This document shows, in pieces, positions 32,995 through 40,858 of a stretch of 64,000 bases of DNA. Source of the stretch: Desulfoarculaceae bacterium. Its GTDB lineage: Bacteria; Desulfobacterota; Desulfobulbia; Desulfobulbales; Desulfocapsaceae. Position numbers and translations under genes: made by a program. The notes beneath the pieces were generated by a model. The model was not told the origin of the DNA, did no database searches, and saw only the letters and a list, made by a program, of their open reading frames with translations. Location: positions 16,141 to 80,140 of the forward strand of contig JAHYIV010000011.1 of NCBI GenBank assembly GCA_019429465.1, in the 5' to 3' direction. The number at the start of each line of letters is the position of its first letter. Position 1 is the first letter of the stretch.

Positions 32995-33044
32995 AAGCCG
33001 CTGCAAAAAAAAATAACATGGCCATGTTATTTCGTAACGGCTCC
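32995..33044. repeat. ~50-bp AACATGG|CCATGTT palindrome, intact copy
   Basis: AAGCCGCTG-(A-rich)-AAATAACATGG is followed by CCATGTTATTT-CGTAACGGCTCC. The 22-base centre is a perfect palindrome and the outer GCCGCTG/AACGGC arms are imperfect. Related copies are at 51174-51222 and, split, at 29605-29787. It directly precedes copy 3 of the CCCCGATGAACGGG hairpin. Confidence 0.65.
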
Positions 33045-33054
33045 TAATCATATC

Positions 33055-33136
33055 CTAACCCCGATGAACGGGATAAGTGCCTTTCGCAGATTATTTTCTT
33101 GCAAAAAAAACAAGAAAATAATCTGTAAGGCACTAA
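33055..33136 (+). repeat. CCCCGATGAACGGG-led hairpin repeat, copy 3
   Basis: The fullest copy. GTGCCTT pairs with AAGGCAC, and CAGATTATTTTCTTG with CAAGAAAATAATCTG, around an A8 loop. It ends 61 bases before the phoR start. Confidence 0.8.
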
Positions 33137-33197
33137 CAATCCCATGGTATTGTGTTGGTGCCTGTTGTTTGACTTCAACCAAAGAAAGGGGATCCCC

Positions 33198-35009
33198 GTG
33201 CATCACAAACGTCTTTTCTGGCAAATCTATCCAAGTCAACTCCTGATTACCCTCGCCGCCCTGCTGGCCTTTACCTGGTACGGCACCTCTTCCATCCGCT
33301 CGTTTCAATTAAGTGAGACGGCGGCAGGTCTTGAAGCCCGGGCTCATCTCGTGGCCGGCCCTGTCCTTGGCTACCTGGGGCGTGAGGATATGACAGGTCT
33401 GCAGACCTTTTTTCGTGAGGCCGGGAAAAAAGCCACCACCAGGCTGACGGTAATTGCCCCTGACGGCAAGGTCCTTGCCGATTCGGATGAAGATCCGGCG
33501 CGGATGGAAAATCATAACGACCGGCCTGAGATCATGGCGGTCCTTGCCGGCAGGATGATCCCCTCCCTGCGTTTCAGCCAGACCATGCAGGAAAATATGA
33601 TGTATGTGGCAATCCCACTTGAGGAGCAGGGGAACCGGAGAGGCGTGCTCCGTTCGGCAGTCGCGGTGACCGCCATGGACCAAGCGCTTGCGGTCATTTA
33701 TCAGAATATTATCTGGGGTTCTCTTGTTGCCGCCTTGCTGGCGGCCCTGGTTGCCGGGTTGAGTGCCCGTAGGATCAGCAAACCCCTGGAACAGATGAAA
33801 CTGGGGGCCGAGCGTTTTGCCAGGGGTAATTTTGTCGGGAAAATGCAGGAGGAAGGCGCGGAGGAGCTGGTAACCCTGGCCCGCGCCTTGAATGAAATGG
33901 CGACCCGGCTCGATGGCCGCCTCCAGACCATTGTCAGTCAGCACAGTCAACTGCAGGCGGTCTTTTCCAGCATGGTTGAGGGGGTGATCACGGTGGATAC
34001 CGAGGAGCGGGTTCTGGATGTGAATCAGTCCGGGGCGCAACTGCTCAAGGTGGATCCTGAAAAAATCAGGGGCAAGAGTCTCCTGCTGGCCATACGTAAT
34101 ACCCGGCTGCAGCATTTTGTCAAAGATGCCCTGGCCTCTGCGGTGCCCATGGAAGGAGAATTCAGCAGCCGGACGGGTACGGATGGTCGGGAAAAATATT
34201 TTTATGCTCATGGCGCCCGCTTGCAAGACAGCCAGGGCCATATCACCGGGGCCCTGATCGTGATCAGTGACGTGACCAGGCTGCGGCGACTGGAGTCCAT
34301 GCGCCGTGATTTTGTGGCCAATGTCTCCCATGAACTGAAGACGCCGATCACCTCCATTGAGGGCTTTGCCGAAACCCTGCTTGACGGCGCCCTCGGCGAA
34401 CCGGAATCTGCCCGGAGTTTTGTGGAAATTATCTCCAGGCAGGCGTCGCGTCTGCACGCCATTGTCGAAGATCTGCTGGCCCTTTCCCGCGTTGAGCAGG
34501 AGGCCAGGCGGGAGGAGATGGTCCTCCAGGAGCTGCCGGTGGCGAAGGTCCTGCAAGCGGCGATTCAGGCCTGCAGCCCCGGGGCGGAAGAGGACAATAT
34601 GACGATTACCCTGGACTGTGTGGAAGCGATCACGGCCCGGATCAATCCTACCCTGCTGGAACAGGCCGTGGTCAATCTGCTGGATAACGCGGTTAAATAC
34701 AGCGGCAGGGGCAGCGCGATCAGGGTCGAAGCGGAAAAGCAACAGGATGAGATTTTAATCCGTATCAGTGATAACGGAGTGGGGATTGGTCCGCAGGATA
34801 TCTCCAGGATCTTTGAGCGTTTCTATCGTGTCGACAAGGCGCGCAGCGCCAAACTGGGGGGCACGGGTCTGGGGCTGTCCATCGTCAAACATATTGTGCA
34901 GGCCCATCATGGACAGATCACCGTGGAGAGCAGTCCGGGCAAGGGCAGCATCTTTACCATCCATCTGCCGGCCAGGGTTGAGCGGGGCCTCTCTTCAAGG
35001 CCTATCTGA
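33198..35009 (+). CDS. phoR: Phosphate-regulon-type sensor histidine kinase PhoR
   Basis: 603 residues from a GTG at 33198 with AAGGGG six bases upstream. Membrane segments are near residues 10-28 and 170-190 and enclose a periplasmic domain. They are followed by HAMP (about 190-245), PAS (about 250-360), HisKA with H378 in VSHELKTP, and HATPase with N-box LLDNAVKYS, G1 DNGVGIG and GGTGLGLSIVKHIV. It is assigned as PhoR from domain order and from the pst-phoU-phoB genes further down; phoB itself lies 11 kb away. Its 3' end overlaps that of the convergent zinc-binding protein gene by eight bases. Confidence 0.82.
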   Translation: MHHKRLFWQIYPSQLLITLAALLAFTWYGTSSIRSFQLSETAAGLEARAHLVAGPVLGYLGREDMTGLQTFFREAGKKATTRLTVIAPDGKVLADSDEDPARMENHNDRPEIMAVLAGRMIPSLRFSQTMQENMMYVAIPLEEQGNRRGVLRSAVAVTAMDQALAVIYQNIIWGSLVAALLAALVAGLSARRISKPLEQMKLGAERFARGNFVGKMQEEGAEELVTLARALNEMATRLDGRLQTIVSQHSQLQAVFSSMVEGVITVDTEERVLDVNQSGAQLLKVDPEKIRGKSLLLAIRNTRLQHFVKDALASAVPMEGEFSSRTGTDGREKYFYAHGARLQDSQGHITGALIVISDVTRLRRLESMRRDFVANVSHELKTPITSIEGFAETLLDGALGEPESARSFVEIISRQASRLHAIVEDLLALSRVEQEARREEMVLQELPVAKVLQAAIQACSPGAEEDNMTITLDCVEAITARINPTLLEQAVVNLLDNAVKYSGRGSAIRVEAEKQQDEILIRISDNGVGIGPQDISRIFERFYRVDKARSAKLGGTGLGLSIVKHIVQAHHGQITVESSPGKGSIFTIHLPARVERGLSSRPI

Positions 35010-35910
35010 CGGTGAATGCCGCTTTAATCTTGTCGGCCATAATTTCCAGGTTGGCGACCACATCTTCGGCCAGGGAGTCAAGGGGCACGACCTCGCCGCC
35101 AATGGCATTGGCCAGGGCTGCGGCGCTCCTGGGATCAAACTGGGGTTGGACGAAGATCACTTGCGCCTTGTGTGCTCTGGCCTGGGTAATCAAGGAGGCA
35201 AGCTGTCGCGGGGTCGGGGACTTGCCTCCGGTTTCTATGGCCTCCTGGTGCAGGTGGTAGGTATGGGCAAAGTAGCCAAAGGCCGGGTGAAAGACATAAA
35301 AGGTTGCGCCCTGCAAGGGGGCAAGCTTTTGTTCGATCCCCTGATGCAGCCGGTCAAGGATCCCGTTTACCTCCAGCAGATTTTTTTCATAGCTTGATTT
35401 ATTCGCAGGATCGTAGGCCATCATGGCCCTGGCCATGGCAGCGGCCATGATCTTGAGGTTCAGGGGGGAGAGCCACACGTGGGGGTCAAGCCCTTCCTGG
35501 TGCAGCTCTCCCTTGGGTGCTGGGACCGAAACGTTCAGCTCATCTTCATCATGGCCATGTCCGGTCATTCCGATCTTGGCAATGGAAGCTGCCGTGTCCA
35601 CAAAGTGGAGAGTGGGCACTGTCTTTTTCAGCTTGGGGATGATCTGTCCTTCAAATTCCAGATCAAGGGTGAAATAGATCTTTGCCCGGGAAAGGGCTGT
35701 CAGCTGTCTGGGCGTGGGGTCATAGGTGTGGGGATCCTGGCCCTTGCCGACCAGGACATGCGTGGTCACGAGCGTTCCACCTATGTTATCACTGAGCCAT
35801 TTCTGCGGGGGAATGGAGACAAAGACCTCCATGGGGGCAGAAAATGCCCTGGAGGCGAGACAGAATAACGAGAAGAGGAGGAGTGAGCCGGTAACAAGTC
35901 TTTTATGCAT
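35002..35910 (-). CDS. Metal ABC transporter substrate-binding protein (ZnuA/TroA type)
   Basis: 302 residues with a signal peptide (residues 1-24). The cluster A-1/ZnuA fold is seen in SIPPQKWLSDNIGG, a metal His in GKGQDPHTYDPTPRQ, an acidic His-rich loop GHGHDEDE, DPHVWLSPLN and VFHPAFGYFAHTYHL. It binds Zn(II) or Mn(II) in the periplasm for an ABC importer. No permease or ATPase partner is encoded within the window on this strand, so the rest of the system lies elsewhere. It is convergent with phoR. Confidence 0.87.
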   Translation of the reverse strand: MHKRLVTGSLLLFSLFCLASRAFSAPMEVFVSIPPQKWLSDNIGGTLVTTHVLVGKGQDPHTYDPTPRQLTALSRAKIYFTLDLEFEGQIIPKLKKTVPTLHFVDTAASIAKIGMTGHGHDEDELNVSVPAPKGELHQEGLDPHVWLSPLNLKIMAAAMARAMMAYDPANKSSYEKNLLEVNGILDRLHQGIEQKLAPLQGATFYVFHPAFGYFAHTYHLHQEAIETGGKSPTPRQLASLITQARAHKAQVIFVQPQFDPRSAAALANAIGGEVVPLDSLAEDVVANLEIMADKIKAAFTVR

Positions 35911-35938
35911 CTGGTTTGTGTACCTTTTTTTGTAAAGT

Positions 35939-36095
35939 TGATGGTTTCGTAAAAACTCAATTTCTGGGATGGCTAAGTAAAAAGCGTCAAATGCGAGGCG
36001 CGCAAATTTCGAGGAATGAGGCGTACTTGAGTACGCCGCAGTGACGAGATAATTTGCAGCAACGAAGCAGTTGGCGACTTTTTACGACGCCATCA
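35939..36095. repeat. 157-bp palindromic element, copy 2 (inverted relative to 3152-3308)
   Basis: The reverse complement of the first copy, with no difference seen over 157 bases. It stands upstream of the ZnuA-like gene and downstream of the sensor-kinase gene at 36155. Confidence 0.8.
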
Positions 36096-36154
36096 AAGTT
36101 GGATCAAACTGTGCAGAAGCAGGGTGCGTAATGCTGCCCATGCTGTTCTGCTTG

Positions 36155-37597
36155 TCATGGCTGATCCGACTCGTTTTCCTGCTGCTCTATCCGGGAAAGC
36201 GGCAGAATGAAATAGAAGTTATTGCCCTCATCCGTCGCCTCACAGCCGACCCTGCCGCCATGAACCTCAATAACCCGGCGGATAAAGGTCAGGCCGTGAC
36301 CGGAACCCTCAATCTCCTTGCTGTTTTTAGCCCGGAAACCTTCCTCAAAGATCTCCTGTCGTTCAGATGCAGACAGGGCTGGTCCGGTGGTAAAGACATT
36401 AAACTTGATACCCCGGTACCCGGGTTCTGGAAAGTCATTGACCACTTCAGCGCCATAGGCCAGCGCCTTGCGTGGTTGCCCCTGGTGATTGATAATCTCT
36501 CCGGTGTAATTGACCGCATTGGCAAAGAGGTTGGCGTAGACCTGGGAAAGGAGGCCGATGTCCACCATCAGCGGAAAATTCTGGGCGTTGAGGTTGCTTG
36601 GTTTATCAATGGTGATGCCCTGCCGTTCAAGCTTTTTCTCATACAGATCAAGCTGGGGCAGGATGATATCCCGCTCGACAAAACAGCTGGTCGGCTGCAG
36701 GACCAGATGGCCTTCGCTGAAATGCTGTTTCCGGAACAGGCTTTCCTGGAACAGGGTGATCTGGCTGTGATGTTTGAGCAGGTCGCGGTGCGTTTGTTCC
36801 AGTGCCTTGCGCTTTTCCCGGCAGCTGTTGAGGAAACTGTCGTATGGCCTGGTAAGAGCACCGTTGACGGTAAAGGCTGCGGCTGCCTCTTCTGTCTCCT
36901 TGAGATCCTCTATCTGTTTCCGCATCCGTCGCAGCAGATATTTCAGGTACATGTTGGGGATAATGATATTATGACCGATATCCCTGCCCAGGTCATTGAT
37001 GAATTTCAGGTGCTCCAGATGCCGCCTGGCAATGAGGCGGTTGTTGAGCTTGTTGCCGATCCAGCGGCTGAGAATGGAGAAAAAATCTCTGTCCTCGTCA
37101 CTGATTTGCGCCACCGGCGAGAGGGCATAGAGGCCGAGCAGGGAGCGGCTGGCAAAATAGGGATCCGGATCATATATCTCCTGACCACCATGCCAGACCT
37201 GGGTTTTCTGTTGTGTGGCGTCGGTACGGGGGTAAAGAGGGTACAGCAGCTGATCGCCATATTCCTGAACTTCACAACAGTCAGGTGGCAGGTCGGAGCC
37301 GGCAGGGAGGGGAGGATCCAGCAGACCGTTCTCACTGTCACAAACGCAGAGGAAGCGGTCCGTTTTCTTCTCATAAAGATAGAAGCGGGCCTGTAATCTC
37401 CCTAACAGCAGGGGTGTGGTGACGCTGACCTGGAAAAAATATTTGAGTGAATGGTCATCGTGGATGACGTCGACATAGGCCTTGAGCAGTGAATCCCTGC
37501 GAAAATCAAGCCGGATCTGTTCATGCAGTCGCATGGAGCGCTGCAACGCTTCTGAAAATGGCTGCAGCGCAACTGGTATTCGAACTTCCTGTTCCAT
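36155..37597 (-). CDS. Sensor histidine kinase-like protein
   Basis: 480 residues, no membrane segment. The N-terminal ~190 residues have the look of a GAF-like sensor domain. A possible phospho-acceptor His lies in GRDIGHNIIIPN near residue 207, preceding a helical coiled stretch. The C-terminal HATPase has N-box VYANLFANAVNYTG and G2-like GSGHGLTFIRRVIEVHGG, but the canonical DxGxG box is replaced by NVFTTGPAL. The altered G1 box leaves kinase activity open. No response regulator gene is adjacent. It lies in the accessory stretch between phoR and pst. Confidence 0.7.
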   Translation of the reverse strand: MEQEVRIPVALQPFSEALQRSMRLHEQIRLDFRRDSLLKAYVDVIHDDHSLKYFFQVSVTTPLLLGRLQARFYLYEKKTDRFLCVCDSENGLLDPPLPAGSDLPPDCCEVQEYGDQLLYPLYPRTDATQQKTQVWHGGQEIYDPDPYFASRSLLGLYALSPVAQISDEDRDFFSILSRWIGNKLNNRLIARRHLEHLKFINDLGRDIGHNIIIPNMYLKYLLRRMRKQIEDLKETEEAAAAFTVNGALTRPYDSFLNSCREKRKALEQTHRDLLKHHSQITLFQESLFRKQHFSEGHLVLQPTSCFVERDIILPQLDLYEKKLERQGITIDKPSNLNAQNFPLMVDIGLLSQVYANLFANAVNYTGEIINHQGQPRKALAYGAEVVNDFPEPGYRGIKFNVFTTGPALSASERQEIFEEGFRAKNSKEIEGSGHGLTFIRRVIEVHGGRVGCEATDEGNNFYFILPLSRIEQQENESDQP

Positions 37598-37740
37598 CCA
37601 AGGAGACTCCGGTTAACGGTGGGCAGTGAGGACATCATGGCAGGGAACAGTTGGCAAGAGCGGCCGCCATGAAGCTAACATATACCATATCCGGTGGCCA
37701 AATAAAGAGAAGATACCTTGTCGTTACATTTTATACAGAT

Positions 37741-38081
37741 TCAGGATCGTGGATCAGGCGGACCACCTCTTCCACCGGAGTCGAGGCCTCCACCAGCAAA
37801 AATCCGGTCCAGCACGTCCTTGATCATCCGGTGCTGGGCCAATGGCTCCACAGATCGGCAGGTACTGCCGATCACACAGGAAGAGACCAGGGGATCGGTG
37901 CACTCATAGACATCACTCTGCCTGCCGGGGATATCTATACCTGCATCCGATAACACCGGCCCTGGACGCTCAAGATAAAAGCCCTGAAACAGATCAATGC
38001 CAAAGCGGGAGACGATCTCCAGTTCCTCCAGACGCTCAATCCCTTCGGCAATAACCTTGATGCCCAGCGCTTGTATCCAGG
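37741..38081 (-). pseudogene. C-terminal remnant of an EAL-domain (c-di-GMP phosphodiesterase) gene
   Basis: The minus-strand frame reads LGIKVIAEGIERLEELEIVSRFGIDLFQGFYLERPGP, the last motif of EAL domains. The text continues in frame to a stop at 37741, but a shift by one base near the end would give FLLVEASTPVEEVVRLIHDPES, so a second lesion is likely. Everything before the AEGIE motif, including the EAL signature and catalytic residues, is absent. Similarity starts abruptly near 38081. It has no start codon of its own. Confidence 0.7.
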
Positions 38082-38286
38082 TAACTTGACCTGTGCTGAA
38101 TTTATGGGATTACCTGACATTATAAGCTTCCTTTGTAGAAGGAGTTTTTGGGCCGGGCTATCAATTCGAATCGGACAAGATAGTTGTTATTTACCGGCCG
38201 GGTAATTTGTTATCTGACAGGTGAGTGATTGACTGGAACTAATTGTGTTGGCTTGAAAACCGGCAGCCAGGAAAGATGAAAAAAAC

Positions 38287-38499
38287 TCACTCATCTTCAG
38301 AAAGGGGATGCTGATCTCTCTGGCAATAGGCTATCCAGCATTGCCAGGGCTTGACTTCCAGGGTGCACACCTGTGGGTAGGGGAATTTTTCCACAGCCAT
38401 GGGGTACATCCCGCATTTCAGGGTGCAGATATGTTTAGCTGCATTTGTCAGGGCCTCGTTACTCTTTTGTCGTGCATCTTCTGGAGTCATAATGGTCAT
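38287..38499 (-). CDS. Small Cys-containing protein, 70 residues, unknown
   Basis: Residues include CTLKCG and later VCTLEVKPWQCWIAYCQ, giving five Cys that could bind a metal. It has no signal peptide. It lies 15 bases after the stop of another small Cys-rich gene on the same strand, so the two probably form a pair. The ribosome site is weak (AGGG about 14 bases upstream); an alternative start is the ATG three codons later. Family not recognised. Confidence 0.5.
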   Translation of the reverse strand: MTIMTPEDARQKSNEALTNAAKHICTLKCGMYPMAVEKFPYPQVCTLEVKPWQCWIAYCQRDQHPLSEDE

Positions 38500-38514
38500 T
38501 TTTTGTAAGTATCC

Positions 38515-38742
38515 CTAACGACACTGAGCCGAATCTGTAAACATCAACTCCGGCCATAAATGTGTATCGTCCAGATGGAGGAGATATTGAGAAAAAACAG
38601 GGCACAGTTCATGCCTGCCGATTTTGCAGTAGTTTGCAAGCTCCTGCACGGCGGGGATGTACGGAACTCTATTAAATGAACAACTGGCTACGGACCAGGT
38701 ATTGTTGGCAGGGGTGTAACAAGAGAGATATTGACAGTGCAT
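38515..38742 (-). CDS. Small Cys-rich protein, 75 residues, unknown
   Basis: Starts MHCQYLSCYTP and carries Cys in SVASC, ANYCKIGRHELCPVF and near the C-terminus. The YC-x6-LCP pattern suggests a small metal- or Fe-S-binding site. The ATG at 38742 has a perfect GGAGG seven bases before it, better than the longer frame starting at 38814. It lies in the accessory stretch between the EAL and porin remnants. I do not recognise a named family. Confidence 0.6.
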   Translation of the reverse strand: MHCQYLSCYTPANNTWSVASCSFNRVPYIPAVQELANYCKIGRHELCPVFSQYLLHLDDTHLWPELMFTDSAQCR

Positions 38743-38970
38743 ACTCTTCCTCCATACGTTGTTTTTTTGCGTGGCGCCTCGCCGCGATAAGGGACAAACA
38801 ATCATACATGACAAAGAAAAGTAGCCGCCCTGTATTAGGGTAAGATTAGGAAGGAGTTATTTTTCAATAATGGGAAGAGAAGGGCCTTTAGGGGCGCGGA
38901 AAATGACGCTTTCTTTCCGGCTATAGGCCAGGGTCAAACAGGCCAGCCGTACATCACCACTCCACAGAAC

Positions 38971-39220
38971 TCATGATGTTTTATAGGAAGTTTTGTGCTG
39001 ACCCAGGGTCATGCTGACATCATCCCACCTGTGCTTGGCATAGGCATAGTCAAGTCGAGTGTCGCCGGTTTCAAAGAGTCTGGCCTCGTTCCAGATATCG
39101 TTGCCGCTGGTTGGATCGTCGCTGCCGGTGATAAGGTCGGCGCCCACCTGCCAGTTTTCTTCTTTATTGTCCCGGATACCGCCCAAGCGAAAACGGGTAT
39201 GAAAAAGCTCATGTATAAGA
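38971..39220 (-). pseudogene. Internal or C-terminal fragment of a porin-like outer-membrane protein gene
   Basis: The frame RFRLGGIRDNKEENWQVGADLITGSDDPTSGNDIW ... RLDYAYAKHRWDDVSMTLGQHK has alternating hydrophobic residues and the GxxxxWQVGxRLxTGxxDDP style of putative porins of anaerobes. There is no start codon with a ribosome site, no signal peptide and no C-terminal aromatic. The upstream end is near a CCCCGATGAACGGG repeat at 39283. Function lost. Confidence 0.55.
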
Positions 39221-39282
39221 TCCTTTGGCCTCGTCTTTATCCTCCCGGTCCTGCACATCGTCACCAACGCCCAGATATGCTC

Positions 39283-39363
39283 CTAACCCCGATGAACGGG
39301 ATAAATGCCTTTCGCAGATTATTTTCTTGCAAAAAAACAAGAAAACAATCTGTAAGGCCCTAA
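39283..39363 (+). repeat. CCCCGATGAACGGG-led hairpin repeat, copy 4
   Basis: Same layout as the copies at 19392, 29639 and 33055, with a few substitutions (GATAAATGCC, AAAACAATC). It stands between the porin remnant and the pstS promoter region. Confidence 0.75.
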
Positions 39364-39623
39364 TGGGCGGTAACCGCGGTTCGCAAATACTCCCTGCTTA
39401 AATTTAGTATCTTCTTCTTTTATTCTAATCACTTACCGTATTCCCACGTTGGGCTTTTTTTACTTATTGATCCACACTCATTTGTTTATCTTGAATGATG
39501 TGGTGACAATACCGGCCCATTTTCAGGATGAGGGTAGTGCAATGTTTGAAAGTCATTCCTTGTTGATCAGGGTGATTGTCTTGAAAATTGGGGATGAAGA
39601 GAGCCCCTGAAACCCTGTTCATC

Positions 39624-39652
39624 TCCTAATGCAATCCTCATCAAATCCTAAC
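39624..39652 (+). promoter_or_regulatory. Putative PhoB box upstream of pstS
   Basis: Three direct repeats TCCTAAT (39624), TCCTCAT (39635) and TCCTAAC (39646) are spaced exactly 11 bases apart, the period of PhoB half-sites. A possible -10 (CATTATAG) follows at about 39662-39669, so the array would take the place of a -35 element. pstS starts at 39751. The repeats are seen directly; PhoB binding is inferred. Confidence 0.55.
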
Positions 39653-39750
39653 AACAGGGGGGCATTATAGGCAGCATCACTAACCGGCAGAAATCCGCCG
39701 AGGTTAAGCCATAAAGGCAGTTGTAAAATTCTTTGTTAAGGAGATGCAAA

Positions 39751-40749
39751 ATGAAGATGCAGAAAAGTCTGATCGGAAAGGCAGTAAAGAAGGCAATGCT
39801 GGCAGGCTGCATGGTGGCGGTAGCCACCACCGGCGCCATGGCAGGTGTTATTAAGGTTGATCCCGTGATTGGCTCATACAAGAAGGTCGGCGGAGTATCC
39901 GGTAATGTCGACAGTATCGGTTCTGATACCCTGAATAATCTGATGACCTTCTGGGCAGAATCGTTCCGCAAGGAATATCCGAATGTCCGTATCCAGATCG
40001 AAGGCAAGGGCTCGAGCACGGCACCAGTAGCCCTGATCGCAGGAACCGCCCAGATAGGACCCATGTCCCGGCCGATGAAGAATGATGAGATCGATGCCTT
40101 TGTCGCCAAGTATGGCTACAAACCAACGGAAATTGGGGTAGCCCTTGACTCTCTGGCGGTGTTTGTCAACAAGGACAACCCGATTCAGTCCCTTTCCATG
40201 CCGCAGGTGGACGCCATTTTTTCCAAAACTCTCAAGGGTGGAGCAACAGAGAGTATTGTCACCTGGGGCCAGCTTGGTTTAACGGGTGACTGGCAGAACA
40301 AGCCGCTCTCCCTCTTTGGTCGTAATTCGGCCTCGGGCACCTACGGTTTTTTCAAGGAACATGCGCTGGTAAAAGGAGATTATAAGGACATCGTTAAAGA
40401 GCAGCCTGGTTCGGCCTCAGTGGTAATGGGGATAACCGAGGATCTCTCCGGAATAGGTTATTCCGGAATAGGATATAAAACATCAGGGGTAAAGGTGGTT
40501 GCTTTGAGCGCCAAAGATGGAGAGAAGGCCGCGGATACGAGTTATGAGAATGTCCTTTCCGGAAAATATCCTCTGTCCCGGATGTTGTATCTGTATGTTG
40601 GCAAGGAGCCTAACAAGCCACTGCCGGCGGTGACTGCTGAATTTCTGAGGTTTGTTCTGTCCAAAGAAGGTCAGGAGATAGTGGTCAAAGATGGGTACTT
40701 GCCCCTGCCGGCCCAACTGGTTGACAAGGAATTGGCAAAACTGAATTAA
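39751..40749 (+). CDS. pstS: Phosphate ABC transporter substrate-binding protein PstS
   Basis: 332 residues from the ATG at 39751 with AAGGAG seven bases upstream. A signal peptide (about 1-31) ends AMAG. The mature part has the phosphate-binding pattern IGSDTLNNLM, GKGSSTAPVALIAG, FGRNSASGTYGFFKEHAL and a late GQEIVVKDGYLPLP. It binds phosphate in the periplasm for PstCAB. First gene of the pst-phoU-phoB set and preceded by a probable PhoB box. Confidence 0.93.
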   Translation: MKMQKSLIGKAVKKAMLAGCMVAVATTGAMAGVIKVDPVIGSYKKVGGVSGNVDSIGSDTLNNLMTFWAESFRKEYPNVRIQIEGKGSSTAPVALIAGTAQIGPMSRPMKNDEIDAFVAKYGYKPTEIGVALDSLAVFVNKDNPIQSLSMPQVDAIFSKTLKGGATESIVTWGQLGLTGDWQNKPLSLFGRNSASGTYGFFKEHALVKGDYKDIVKEQPGSASVVMGITEDLSGIGYSGIGYKTSGVKVVALSAKDGEKAADTSYENVLSGKYPLSRMLYLYVGKEPNKPLPAVTAEFLRFVLSKEGQEIVVKDGYLPLPAQLVDKELAKLN

Positions 40750-40756
40750 TCCCGGA

Positions 40757-40823
40757 AGCAGGAGCGGGGAAGAGAGGAGAAAATGCTTTGATGACGCTGC
40801 TCATTCTCTCCTCTGTTCCTGCT
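40757..40823 (+). promoter_or_regulatory. Intercistronic stem-loop between pstS and pstC
   Basis: AGCAGGA (40757) pairs with TCCTGCT (to 40823), and GAGAGGAGAA (40772-40781) with TTCTCTCCTC (40804-40813). Such structures after binding-protein genes often stabilise the upstream mRNA and lower permease expression; that role is inferred here. Confidence 0.5.
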
Positions 40824-40858
40824 TGCAGCCATGTCCCTGCCAAGGAAACGAGAATCTC

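Noticed and set aside
36071..37396. A 441-codon plus-strand frame over the sensor-kinase gene
   Set aside because: Begins inside the 157-bp repeat and mirrors the kinase gene; the opposite strand shows a HATPase domain.
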